Shown: positions 51,126 through 59,728 of the stretch, in pieces
How the letters are laid out: each line of letters opens with the position of its first letter
Position numbering within the stretch: the stretch's first letter is position 1
DNA from: Flavobacterium gelatinilyticum
GTDB taxonomy: Bacteria > Bacteroidota > Bacteroidia > Flavobacteriales > Flavobacteriaceae
NCBI RefSeq assembly: GCF_027111295.1
Contig: NZ_CP114287.1
Coordinates: 1,178,001-1,242,000, forward strand
Reading direction: 5' to 3'
Length of the DNA: 64,000 bases
The notes under the pieces: model-generated
The model's database searches: none
What the model saw: only the letters and a program-made list of their open reading frames with translations
Told to the model about the DNA's origin: nothing
Made by a program: the position numbers and the translations under genes

Positions 51126-52523
51126 TTAAACATTAGAATTTTTAATGTTGTTTTTTTTAGGATTTGATTTCCTGAAAATAATCGTAACAATTGTTCCTTT
51201 ATTTTGCTCGGACTGTACTTGTATCTCTCCGTCGTGCATGCGGATAATCTTAGATGCCAGCGGTAATCCTAATCCGTAACCAATATATTTGGCAGCAATT
51301 TTTCCTCTAAAGAATGGTTCATACAAATGCGGAATATCCTCGGGCGGTATACCAATTCCGATATCATTTATCGAAATTTTAATGGCTTCCTGATTCGCCG
51401 AAAGGGTTACAAACACCTCATTGTTATCAGAATATTTTACTCCGTTGGTAACAATATTGTTGATCGCCAGTTCCAGAAGCGGTTTATTGCACGGAATTAA
51501 AAGCAGATTAGAATCTTTTGGGGCAAAATTCATTTTGATACTCACTCGGTTATCCGGGAAAATTTTATCCAGATCTGATTTTACATCCAGCAGCAATTCA
51601 TCAATTCGGGCGATATCTAAAACCTGTTTATTACCATCGTAACCAGTCTGGGTCAGCTTTAATAAACTTTCGGTTAAATTCCCTAATCGTGAAGCCTGCC
51701 CGTAAATATTCTGCAGAGATTCTACATATTCTGCTACCTGACGTTCTTTAAGAAGCATAATTTCGGCTTCGGCAATAATTGTTGTGATAGGTGTTTTTAA
51801 TTCGTGAGAAGCGTTATTGATAAAGTTGGCCTGAATTTCAAATGAAGTTTCAAGCCGGTCCAGCATATCATTAAAAGTTTCGGTAAGATCCGAAATTTCG
51901 TCATTGTTTTTAACTTCCGGAAGCCTGTTATGAAGGTTCGAAGCACTAATTCGGTTTACTTCTTTGGTAATTCTGGCAACAGGATTAATAACTCGCTTTG
52001 CGAGAAAACGCCCTAAAAAGAAAGCAAGAAATATAAATGCAATACCTCCAAAAACCAATATTTTTACAATATAAACGGTTGTTGTTTTTCCTCTGCGGTC
52101 GCGCGCGCCCACAATTACGATATATTTCTGGCTGCGTTCTGTAAATATCTGTCCAAGATAATATTTGCTGTCGGTTTCAAAATAATCGCTTCCGGTTTTC
52201 AGTATATTAGAATAAAACCGATTTGGAAGATTGAGTTTAGTATTATAATCGAAACTATTGGCACTGTTTATCTTAAGAACATATTCTTCTTCTTCGATAA
52301 GTTCTTCGAGTCCGTTTTTTTTAAGATTACTGTAATACTTTATTTTTTCGGGATCATGCTGAAAATGAATCGAAGCCACGATTTTGGCTCTGTCTTCGAG
52401 TCTTTTCAAAAAATGATACCTGTTGTTTTCCCTAAACAAAACGAATACAATTACACTCAGTAACAAAGTACTAAAAGTCGAAAGTGCTACGTAAGTAAAA
52501 GTAATTCTTTTCCTGATATCCAT
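51126..52523 (-). CDS. HAMP-domain sensor histidine kinase
   Basis: A 465-residue membrane kinase. Transmembrane helices at about 9-30 and 145-170 enclose a periplasmic region with YFETDSKYYLGQIFTERSQK. The HAMP domain (FLAKRVINPVARITKEVNRI) precedes HisKA with His240 in NNASHELKTPITT. HATPase_c has AINNIVTNGVKYSDN, DIGIGIPPEDIPHLYEPFF and YGLGLPLASK. It lies one base downstream of the OmpR-type regulator gene, its obvious partner. The pair resembles CusS-type or generic envelope-stress two-component systems. The signal is unknown. Confidence 0.95.
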   Translation of the reverse strand: MDIRKRITFTYVALSTFSTLLLSVIVFVLFRENNRYHFLKRLEDRAKIVASIHFQHDPEKIKYYSNLKKNGLEELIEEEEYVLKINSANSFDYNTKLNLPNRFYSNILKTGSDYFETDSKYYLGQIFTERSQKYIVIVGARDRRGKTTTVYIVKILVFGGIAFIFLAFFLGRFLAKRVINPVARITKEVNRISASNLHNRLPEVKNNDEISDLTETFNDMLDRLETSFEIQANFINNASHELKTPITTIIAEAEIMLLKERQVAEYVESLQNIYGQASRLGNLTESLLKLTQTGYDGNKQVLDIARIDELLLDVKSDLDKIFPDNRVSIKMNFAPKDSNLLLIPCNKPLLELAINNIVTNGVKYSDNNEVFVTLSANQEAIKISINDIGIGIPPEDIPHLYEPFFRGKIAAKYIGYGLGLPLASKIIRMHDGEIQVQSEQNKGTIVTIIFRKSNPKKNNIKNSNV

Positions 52524-52524
52524 T

Positions 52525-53199
52525 TTATTCTTTTATGACGTAACCAAGTCCTTTCATGGTATGAATGAGTTTGGTTTTGAAAGGTTTATCTATTTTTTTT
52601 CTTAAATAGGTGATATAAACATCGACTACATTGGTGTTCATATCAAAATTAATATCCCAGACATTATCTAAAATCTGATCGCGTGAAACGATTCTTCCGG
52701 CATTTTTTCCAAGATAATACAAAAGTTTAAATTCTTTTGCCGTAAGAATAATCGATTCTCCGTCTCTTTTAACTGTTTTGGCACGTCCGTTAATTTCTAA
52801 ATCGCCAATGGTGATAATATCAATTTTATCGGTTTCCTGATGTGCTCTCCGATGCAGCGCATTTACTCTGGCATCCAGTTCTCCAAATTTAAACGGTTTT
52901 ACGAGATAATCATCGGCGCCGGAATTAAGCCCTGTTACAATATTTTCTGAAGTTCCCAAAGCGGTTAAAAGCAAAATAGGAACAAAATTCTTGCCCGCAC
53001 GCAGTCTTCTGCAAATCTCAATTCCGTTAATATCAGGTAACATTACGTCTAAAACGACAACATCAAAGTTATAATTCTGGATCATCTCAAGGGCTGTTTT
53101 GCCATCGAGAGCCACACTTACTTCGTTATTATTTTCTGCAAATCCTTTACGTAAAATAGATAAAAGATTTGGCTCGTCTTCGACTATAAGTAATTTCAT
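52525..53199 (-). CDS. OmpR-family response regulator
   Basis: A 224-residue regulator started at the ATG at 53197-53199 (MKLLIVEDEPNLLSILRKG); an earlier in-frame ATG would add seven residues. The receiver has phosphoacceptor Asp51 in VVLDVMLPDINGIE and the Lys in DYLVKPFKFGEL. A trans_reg_C winged helix follows (SIILTAKEFKLLYYLGKNAG, then MNTNVVDVYITYLRKKIDKP, FKTKLIHTMKGLGYVIKE). It is one base upstream of the HAMP kinase gene, an operon. Targets are unknown; the bestrophin/Usp genes just downstream are candidates by position. Confidence 0.95.
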   Translation of the reverse strand: MKLLIVEDEPNLLSILRKGFAENNNEVSVALDGKTALEMIQNYNFDVVVLDVMLPDINGIEICRRLRAGKNFVPILLLTALGTSENIVTGLNSGADDYLVKPFKFGELDARVNALHRRAHQETDKIDIITIGDLEINGRAKTVKRDGESIILTAKEFKLLYYLGKNAGRIVSRDQILDNVWDINFDMNTNVVDVYITYLRKKIDKPFKTKLIHTMKGLGYVIKE

Positions 53200-53303
53200 T
53201 TTAATTTGTATATACAACAAAAATAGGGATTGACTCTAAAATTACTATTCTAAATCGTTATAAATTATGATTTAATTATGAACATTTCGGTTTTAGATAA
53301 AAA

Positions 53304-53325
53304 AAAGCAGCCATTAAGCTGCTTT
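53304..53325 (-). terminator. Intrinsic terminator beyond the D15-type barrel gene
   Basis: AAAGCAGC (53304-53311) / GCTGCTTT (53318-53325), loop 6 nt. On the minus strand a run of eight T follows. It ends a transcript from the right, about 170 bp after the barrel gene's stop, which leaves an unusually long 3' region. Confidence 0.85.
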
Positions 53326-53326
53326 C

Positions 53327-53492
53327 CATCATTTATTTAAGTAAAGTTCTTAATTTTTAAAATTAAAGCTTAACAACGCTCCGAGTCTAAACTAAAAAGT
53401 CGAGACCTGCTTTTCTAAGCCGGCCGGACCAATAGGTCAGCTAATAGCTTTCTCTTTGATAGATTTTTACATAAACGGCAAAACAAAATTAT
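53327..53492 (-). ncRNA. Candidate structured 3' region or small RNA
   Basis: The stretch at about 53370-53470 is clearly more GC-rich than the spacers nearby. On the minus strand it contains GACC-TATT-GGTC, the self-complementary CCGGCCGG, GCTTAGAAAAGC and a GACCT/AGGTC long-range pairing. It ends at the strong terminator at 53304-53325. No ORF runs through it. I cannot place it in an RNA family. Confidence 0.35.
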
Positions 53493-54767
53493 TTAAAAAG
53501 TTTCACCTGCATTTACGTAAAAACCTGTTGATTTATTTCCCCACGCATAATCAACCACCAGATTAGTTCGTGTTTTTTTGTCAATTAAAATTCTTAATCC
53601 AAGTCCCGCCGCGGGCTGAATGGTATGAAAAAGCGACAAATTGGTATCTGAATTACTAGCTGTTACAAAATTGGTAAAAACGGTGCCGCTGAACATTTGG
53701 TTACAGGTTATGGGAAAACGAAATTCGGCCGAAAAATAAACCAGACTATTTCCTCTGAACAATCCCTGGGTGTAACCTTCTCCACCCCTGCTTCGCTGAT
53801 CCCAGCCAATTGCCGGAAGATTTAAATACGGGACTTTTCCTCTGGTTATAAATTGCCCGTAAGTCCAAATACCTAAAATATAGCGGGGATTTCGAACTGA
53901 CAACGGAATAAAATGCCTATATTCTGTAAACAAAACATTACTGTATTTCTGATTATGAAATAAAACTGGATTAAACCTGTAATTAAGATTTGCATACCAG
54001 CCTTTTGAAGAATTGACCTGATTGTCGCGTGAATCATAAACAAGGTTGAGGCTCACTCCGGTTAGAAAATATTCAAAATCATCAAATCCATGCTTTTGGC
54101 TGTAATTGTAATGATACGTCAAATTCCCGTTTTCGATATCCAGTTCTTCATCCCGTATACTCGTGTACCAGTCGATATTGATTCCTCCGCCAACATAAAA
54201 GTTCTCTTTTACTTCAAAAGAAGCGGTTTGATGAAACTTAAAATAATTGTAATCCATGGATTGTGCAATCGAATCAATGCTAAAATCTGAATCGTGATCA
54301 CGAAGAGGTGGAATTATATCAGTTCCTAATCCGTAATTGGGCTGCGAGAAAAGATAAATCCTATAGTCACCGCTCAAAAATATCCGGTTGTTTTTAAGCA
54401 GAATATTATTTTTTATATTAATCATCCATTGATTTTTCAGGGTGTACAAAACTCCCAGATTGGCAACGGAATATTTATCTGATTCTTGTTTTCCTTTAAA
54501 CGTGTACTGCGCAACACCGCCAAAGAAAAATCCGGTGGCAGGTTGTGAGCCAATTGCGGGAATTACCAGAAAAAAATTGTTCTTAACGGGTTTGGCTGTT
54601 AAAACGGATTCTTTCTTTTTAAAGATTTCTAAAATGGTTTTAGGCGGACATATTTGAGGGTTTTGGGAATTCATTTCAGACTGCGCATTGAGGCATAATG
54701 AAACAAAACTGCATAAAACTGCAATTGTATTTTTAGATTGCAAATTAAAGGTTTTCAAAAATTCCAC
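53493..54767 (-). CDS. D15/BamA-like outer-membrane barrel protein
   Basis: A 424-residue protein with a signal peptide-like start (TFNLQSKNTIAVLCSFVSLC). The mature part lacks POTRA domains and is a barrel of the surface-antigen D15/BamA-TamA type. Characteristic features are IPAIGSQPATGFFFGG, VSLNLVYDSRDNQVNSSKGW (the usual YDSRDN-x-x-x-P/S-x-x-G turn), FRGNSLVYFSAEFRFPI and AAGLGLRILIDKKTRTNLVV, then the closing DYAWG. It probably transports or inserts something at the outer membrane; the cargo is unknown. Downstream lies a long structured 3' region ending in a terminator. Confidence 0.85.
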   Translation of the reverse strand: MEFLKTFNLQSKNTIAVLCSFVSLCLNAQSEMNSQNPQICPPKTILEIFKKKESVLTAKPVKNNFFLVIPAIGSQPATGFFFGGVAQYTFKGKQESDKYSVANLGVLYTLKNQWMINIKNNILLKNNRIFLSGDYRIYLFSQPNYGLGTDIIPPLRDHDSDFSIDSIAQSMDYNYFKFHQTASFEVKENFYVGGGINIDWYTSIRDEELDIENGNLTYHYNYSQKHGFDDFEYFLTGVSLNLVYDSRDNQVNSSKGWYANLNYRFNPVLFHNQKYSNVLFTEYRHFIPLSVRNPRYILGIWTYGQFITRGKVPYLNLPAIGWDQRSRGGEGYTQGLFRGNSLVYFSAEFRFPITCNQMFSGTVFTNFVTASNSDTNLSLFHTIQPAAGLGLRILIDKKTRTNLVVDYAWGNKSTGFYVNAGETF

Positions 54768-54859
54768 TTTAGTGTTTTGGGTTTACTTCATTTAAGTTTT
54801 ACGTAAATATAATTCATTTACAACACTTTACATAAAAAATTAAATAGAAATAAAAGAAA

Positions 54860-54883
54860 AAGCCGTCAGATCACTGACGGCTT
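54860..54883 (-). terminator. Intrinsic terminator of the aspartase gene
   Basis: A 10-bp stem AAGCCGTCAG (54860-54869) / CTGACGGCTT (54874-54883), loop 4 nt, with a T-rich tail on the minus strand. Confidence 0.9.
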
Positions 54884-54908
54884 GATATAATTTTATTTAT
54901 CATAAATT

Positions 54909-56318
54909 TTACTTTGTGATAAATTTAGGATGGATCAAATTTTCAAGAGAATATATTTCATCCCATTTTTCCTGTGTAATAAGTTTTCTTTCTACAACAG
55001 CAATTTGATGAACGCTTTTATTTGTTTTTAAAGCTTCTCCGGCAATACTGGCACTTTCTTCATAACCAATAATCGGATTTAATTGTGTTACAATGCCAAT
55101 GCTGTTCATAACCATATTGTAGCAGTGATCTACATTGGCTGTGATTCCGTTAATGCATTTATCGATTAAAGTCTCAATAGCATTTGAAAGATAATCTAAC
55201 GAAGTAAACATCGCAAAAGCAATAACAGGCTCCATTACATTCAATTGCAATTGACCGGCTTCTGCTGCCATAGTTACGGTTAAATCCTGTCCGATTACGT
55301 AAAAACAGGTCTGGTTTACTACTTCAGGAATTACGGGATTTACTTTCCCCGGCATAATTGATGAACCAGGCTGACGCGGCGGCAGATTGATTTCGTTTAA
55401 ACCGGTCCTTGGTCCGGAACTTAATAATCGTAAATCGTTACAAATTTTAGAAATCTTTACGGCAGAACGTTTTAAGGTGCCCATGATCTGAACATATGCT
55501 CCGGTATCGACTGTTGCTTCAATTAAATCCGGTGAAAGTGTTAACGGAATTCCAACTTCTGCTGCCAGATATTTTACGCAAAGTTCAGGATAACCTTCGG
55601 GTGCATTTACTTTTGTTCCTATGGCTGTTGCGCCCATATTAATTTCAAGCAGCAATTCCTGAGCATTTTTTAAACGCTGAATATCTTCGCCAATTGTGGT
55701 TGCATATGCTTTAAATTCCTGCCCTAAAGTCATTGGGACTGCATCTTGTAACTGCGTTCTTCCCATTTTTAAAACATCTTTAAATTCTTCTCCTTTTTTA
55801 GCAAAAGCGACTTCAAGACCTGCAAAAGTTTTAATAAAACTTTCCATCTTTAAATATAAAGCGATTCTAAAAGCAGATGGATACGCATCGTTTGTAGACT
55901 GCGAACAGTTTACATGATTATTGGGATGAAGAAAAGTGTATTCTCCTTTTTTATGACCTAAATATTCGAGACCTATATTGGCAATAACTTCATTGGCATT
56001 CATGTTGACAGAAGTTCCCGCCCCGCCCTGAATTAAATCACTCACAAATTCCTTGTTAAATTTTCCTGCAATAACCTGATCACTTCCGTAGCAAATGGCT
56101 TCGGCCAGTTTTGGATCGATTGCATTACAATCTTTATTTGCCAAAGCCGCGGCCTTTTTCACATAACCTAAAGCTTTGATAAACAAAGGTTCTTTTGAAA
56201 TTGGGATTCCGGTAATATTGAAATTTTCTACCGCTCTAAAAGTTTGGATTCCGTAGTATAAATGATTTGGGATTTCTAACTCTCCTAAAAAATCATGTTC
56301 CTTTCTTGTTGGTTCCAT
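54909..56318 (-). CDS. aspA: Aspartate ammonia-lyase
   Basis: A 469-residue enzyme of the aspartase/fumarase superfamily with the usual length. It starts EHDFLGELEIPNHLYYGIQT. The three conserved regions are present: QGGAGTSVNMNANEVIANIG, VNCSQSTNDAYPSAFRIAL, and PGSSIMPGKVNPVIPEVVN, with the loop Ser around residue 321. It interconverts L-aspartate with fumarate and ammonia. Residues such as the KxN motif and a C-terminal extension distinguish aspartase from fumarase C. The gene stands alone, divergent from the pentapeptide protein, with a strong terminator downstream. Confidence 0.94.
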   Translation of the reverse strand: MEPTRKEHDFLGELEIPNHLYYGIQTFRAVENFNITGIPISKEPLFIKALGYVKKAAALANKDCNAIDPKLAEAICYGSDQVIAGKFNKEFVSDLIQGGAGTSVNMNANEVIANIGLEYLGHKKGEYTFLHPNNHVNCSQSTNDAYPSAFRIALYLKMESFIKTFAGLEVAFAKKGEEFKDVLKMGRTQLQDAVPMTLGQEFKAYATTIGEDIQRLKNAQELLLEINMGATAIGTKVNAPEGYPELCVKYLAAEVGIPLTLSPDLIEATVDTGAYVQIMGTLKRSAVKISKICNDLRLLSSGPRTGLNEINLPPRQPGSSIMPGKVNPVIPEVVNQTCFYVIGQDLTVTMAAEAGQLQLNVMEPVIAFAMFTSLDYLSNAIETLIDKCINGITANVDHCYNMVMNSIGIVTQLNPIIGYEESASIAGEALKTNKSVHQIAVVERKLITQEKWDEIYSLENLIHPKFITK

Positions 56319-56456
56319 ATCGTAAAATTGATGTATTTTTGACTTAAAATTTAAGTGTAAAGCTACAGCATTTTATAAATTTTGTTCACAAATTTCACTT
56401 AATATTTTAGCTTAAAATAGTATCTTTCCCTTTCAAAAAAATGCAGTAAAACAAAG

Positions 56457-57035
56457 TTGAAAAAACAAAACGAATATTATCCTGACAAAGAATACAATGG
56501 ATTAATTTACGCAAAAGAAGACCTGAATTTTAAGGATTTTGAAGGCTGTGTTTTTAATAATTGTAATTTTTCGGCCTGTTTTTTTGTGGCTGTTACTTTT
56601 ATAGACTGCGCTTTTAACGACTGTATTTTTAATGAAGCCAAAATTAATTATGCCGCTTTTAGAACAGCCGCTTTTAACCGCTGCGAAATCAAAGACGTTA
56701 ATTTTGCAATGTGCGATAAACTGATTTTTGAAATCGAATTTAATGACTGTATTTTAGACTTTTCAAAGTTTTATGGTCTAAAGTTAAAAGGAACGTTTTT
56801 TACTAACTGCAGTTTAATAGCTGTTGATTTTATGGCTGCAGATCTTACGAATGTCGTTTTCTATAACTGCGACTTATATCGTTCTGAATTTGCTAAAGCC
56901 ATCGCCAACAAAGCCGATTTTAAAACAAGCCGCAATTATACGATCGATCCATCTAAAACCAAATTAAAGAAAGCTGTTTTTTCTCTAAATGAAGTAAAAG
57001 GTTTACTGTTTAAACATGATGTGATTGTTACGTAG
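56457..57035 (+). CDS. Pentapeptide-repeat-like protein, TTG start
   Basis: A 192-residue protein. It begins at TTG (56457-56459), because the only nearby ATG (56441) runs into a stop. The body is a beta-helix of A/F-x-(N/D)-C-x-F units, with more cysteines than usual: VFNNCNFSACFFVAVTFIDC, FNDCIFNEAKINYAAF and FYNCDLYRSEFAKAIANKAD. This matches the pentapeptide-repeat family of Qnr/McbG type in Bacteroidota. In Qnr proteins the helix mimics DNA and protects gyrase, but function here is unproven. A TATCTTTC element (56420-56427) may be its promoter. Confidence 0.83.
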   Translation: MKKQNEYYPDKEYNGLIYAKEDLNFKDFEGCVFNNCNFSACFFVAVTFIDCAFNDCIFNEAKINYAAFRTAAFNRCEIKDVNFAMCDKLIFEIEFNDCILDFSKFYGLKLKGTFFTNCSLIAVDFMAADLTNVVFYNCDLYRSEFAKAIANKADFKTSRNYTIDPSKTKLKKAVFSLNEVKGLLFKHDVIVT

Positions 57036-57165
57036 TAAGTATCTAAAAAACAGAACACGGATGACACAGATTTGCTTTGCAAAAACGCAGAAGAAAACTG
57101 ATTTTTTCTATGCTTTTTTACACAATTCCAACGAAGGAGACAAGATTGCGGGAAAAAAATAATTT

Positions 57166-57663
57166 TCAAATCTCCTTTCCCATCACATAATCTTCCATCA
57201 AATAACCGTTTCCAATTTCTATATCAACCGTTTCTTTAATTTCGAAACCTAGTTTTTTATAGAAATTCAAAGCGGTATTAAAACGGTTTACGTTTAATAA
57301 AAGTTCCTTTGAATGATTTTCTGAAGCCATTTTTTCAATTTCTTCAAAAACTATTTTGCCGTAACCTTTTCCCTGTGTTTCCGGCAGAAGATAAATTTTA
57401 TGAATCTTGGTTACAGCTTCATTTTTATAATTGTGTTCAATTCCGATGAAGCCAATTGTGGAATTGGTATCTGAAATCAAATAAAACAATTGCTCTTTAT
57501 TCTCAATTTGCTTTAAAAGCGCTTCCTTAGAATAAATCATCTCCAGCATATAATTTAATTGTGCTGCAGTTAAAATTTCGCCATATGTTACAGGCCATGT
57601 AGTGTGTGCAATCTCCTGAATTTTTTCAATATCTTCAATTGATACTATGGTAATCTTAATCAT
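57166..57663 (-). CDS. GNAT-family N-acetyltransferase
   Basis: A 165-residue acetyltransferase. The GNAT core shows LYLISDTNSTIGFIGIE-like strands, the acetyl-CoA P-loop in IYLLPETQGKGYGKIVFEEI and the last motif NVNRFNTALNFYKKLGFEI. The substrate is unknown, as for most single GNAT proteins. It ends 2 bp before the guaC gene's stop side, with the same orientation (guaC upstream), so the two may be co-transcribed. Confidence 0.9.
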   Translation of the reverse strand: MIKITIVSIEDIEKIQEIAHTTWPVTYGEILTAAQLNYMLEMIYSKEALLKQIENKEQLFYLISDTNSTIGFIGIEHNYKNEAVTKIHKIYLLPETQGKGYGKIVFEEIEKMASENHSKELLLNVNRFNTALNFYKKLGFEIKETVDIEIGNGYLMEDYVMGKEI

Positions 57664-57665
57664 AT

Positions 57666-58706
57666 TTATATTGTAAAAACCTGATTTTCCTGTTCGCTTA
57701 CGCGAATGAAAGTGGTTCGTTTAGTAAGTTCTTTTAATCTTGGTGCTCCAACATAGGTGCAGGTACTTCTTATACCGCCTAAAATATCTAAAACAGTATG
57801 AATTACCTCTCCCTTAAACGGCACTTGCACTGTTTTTCCTTCACTTGCCCTGTATTCTGCAACACCGCCGGCATGTTTGTCCATTGCTGTTTTTGAGCTC
57901 ATTCCGTAAAATTGTTTAAATTTTCTGCCTTCAACTTCTATCAATTCACCGCCGCTTTCGGTATGTCCAGCCAGCATGCCTCCTAACATTACAAAATCGG
58001 CTCCCGCTCCAAAGGCTTTGGCTACATCACCTGGAGTTGTACAGCCTCCGTCGCTAATAATAAGCCCTCCTAAACCGTGGGCTGCATCGGCACATTCTAT
58101 AATAGCCGATAATTGCGGATAACCTACACCTGTTTTCACTCGTGTGGTACAAACAGATCCCGGCCCAATGCCTACTTTTACAATATCGGCTCCTGCTAAT
58201 AACAATTCTTCGGTCATTTCTCCTGTAACAACGTTTCCGGCAATAATGATTTTATCAGGATATTGTTTGCGGGTTTTCTTTAAAAACTGAACAAAATGCT
58301 CAGAATAACCATTGGCAACATCTATGCAAATAAATTTCAGTAATGGATTTGCAGTAATTATATGTCCGATTTTCTCAAAATCTTCTTTTCCGGTTCCAGT
58401 GCTTACGGCAATATAATCGTAGAAATCAGGTGATGCGTTTTTTAAAAAACGATTCCATTCTTCTATAGTGTAATGTTTATGAATGGCGGTAAATAATTTT
58501 TCTTCTGCTAAAACTTTTGCCATTTCAAATGTTCCCACAGTGTCCATATTAGCAGCCATGATTGGAATTCCGGTCCAGTCGGCAGTGCTGTGCAAAAATT
58601 TAAAATTCCGTTCTAGCGAGACTTCTGATCTGCTTTTCAGCATTGATCTTTTGGGCTTAAACATTACGTCTTTAAACCCTAATTTTAAGTCCATTTCTAT
58701 TCTCAT
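57666..58706 (-). CDS. guaC: GMP reductase
   Basis: A 346-residue enzyme. The start [20 protein letters not shown], the catalytic Cys186 in [18 protein letters not shown], and [20 protein letters not shown] are typical of GuaC. There is no CBS-domain insert, which separates it from IMP dehydrogenase. The Cys number equals that of E. coli GuaC. It converts GMP to IMP and ammonia with NADPH, so it recycles guanine nucleotides. The GNAT gene follows after 2 bp. Confidence 0.95.
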   Translation of the reverse strand: MRIEMDLKLGFKDVMFKPKRSMLKSRSEVSLERNFKFLHSTADWTGIPIMAANMDTVGTFEMAKVLAEEKLFTAIHKHYTIEEWNRFLKNASPDFYDYIAVSTGTGKEDFEKIGHIITANPLLKFICIDVANGYSEHFVQFLKKTRKQYPDKIIIAGNVVTGEMTEELLLAGADIVKVGIGPGSVCTTRVKTGVGYPQLSAIIECADAAHGLGGLIISDGGCTTPGDVAKAFGAGADFVMLGGMLAGHTESGGELIEVEGRKFKQFYGMSSKTAMDKHAGGVAEYRASEGKTVQVPFKGEVIHTVLDILGGIRSTCTYVGAPRLKELTKRTTFIRVSEQENQVFTI

Positions 58707-59011
58707 AGTTCGAGATTTTGGTTACTCTCAAATATAAGAAATTTTAGATTTTTGATTTCAGATTTTAGATTAACAAAACCTTGAACTTTTGAACAATTTG
58801 AACACTGATTATACGGATTCGCTTTCGCGAAAACGCAGATTGAAACAGATTTTTATTTTTGAAATTCCGCAGAGATTCGCAAAAGGTTTCGCAAAGATTC
58901 ACAAAATTTAGTTGCTAAAATGCGTTTCGACTTCGCTCAACGTAACAAACTTGAAACTTTAAACATGAAACAAAACAAAACAAAACAAAACAAACAAAAC
59001 AAACAAAAAAT
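58707..59011. other. Repeat-rich spacer
   Basis: 305 bp with no gene. It contains attttagatttttgatttca-type words (58741-58770), a block acactgattatacggattcg followed by ctttcgcgaaaacgcagatt (58800-58842) that resembles one at 57055-57094, a tgcgtttcgacttcgctcaa block at 58920-58939, and a run of AAAAC units at 58967-59009. Confidence 0.65.
58967..59009. repeat. Simple repeat (AAAAC)n
   Basis: About eight AAAAC/AAAC units in a row just beyond the miaE stop codon. Possibly prone to slippage; no reading frame crosses it. Confidence 0.8.
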
Positions 59012-59605
59012 TTACCCGTGTATCGTCTCGCTTTTCCCGTAGTTCGTAATAATCGATTCTTCAAATTCAAGCCATTCTCTCCAGCGTTTTTCAACATCTA
59101 TTCCTGTTCCGTATTTGCGGGCGTAGGTGATAAATGTGGTATAATGTCCTGCTTCGCTTTCCATTAATTCTCTGTAGAAAACAGCCAGTTCTTCATCTTT
59201 TATATTTTCAGAAAGTACTTTAAAACGTTCGCAGCTTCTGGCTTCGATCATAGCCGAGAATAACAATCTTTCTACCAAACCTGAAACACGGCTTCCATCT
59301 CCGCTTCTTTTCATATATTGATATAGTTCGTTTACGTATTCATCTTTACGCTCACGTCCCAGTTTTAATCCTCTTTTGATAATGATATTATGAACCTGCT
59401 CAAAATGATCGATTTCTTCTTTGGCTAAAGCCAGTAAATCTTTCACTAAATCCTGATGTTCAGAATTATTCGTGATAATGGTAATCGCATTTGTTGCCGC
59501 TTTTTGCTCGCACCACGCGTGATCTGTTAAGATTTCTTCAATGTTTTTCTCAACAATATTTACCCATCTTGGGTCGGTTGGCAGTTGTAGTCTTAGTACG
59601 CCCAT
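59012..59605 (-). CDS. miaE: tRNA-(ms2io6A) hydroxylase
   Basis: A 197-residue ferritin-like di-iron protein. The sequence contains ILTDHAWCEQKAATNAITII, LALAKEEIDHFEQVHNIIIK, VERLLFSAMIEARSCERFKV and ELMESEAGHYTTFITYAR. These supply the Glu/His ligands (E..ExxH, E..ExxH) of MiaE. It hydroxylates ms2i6A at position 37 of tRNAs that read U-starting codons, using O2. It lies 124 bp downstream of glyA, with repeated words of the aaagtc type in between. Confidence 0.93.
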   Translation of the reverse strand: MGVLRLQLPTDPRWVNIVEKNIEEILTDHAWCEQKAATNAITIITNNSEHQDLVKDLLALAKEEIDHFEQVHNIIIKRGLKLGRERKDEYVNELYQYMKRSGDGSRVSGLVERLLFSAMIEARSCERFKVLSENIKDEELAVFYRELMESEAGHYTTFITYARKYGTGIDVEKRWREWLEFEESIITNYGKSETIHG

Positions 59606-59728
59606 TTTTTCAAAGTCTTAAAGTTTAAAAGTCTAAAGTCATAAAGTCAAAATGGAAAGTCATAAAAACAAAAATCGAAAGCCAAAAAAGACTTTTGACT
59701 TTCGACCTTATGACTTTCAGACTAATTT
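59606..59728. repeat. Word repeats between glyA and miaE
   Basis: The spacer carries repeated tcttaaagtttaaaagtcta, aagtcataaagtcaaaa and gacttttgactttcgacctt words in both orientations. CGAAAG...CTTTCG arms (near 59680-59705) can form a hairpin; its role as terminator of glyA is uncertain. Confidence 0.5.
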
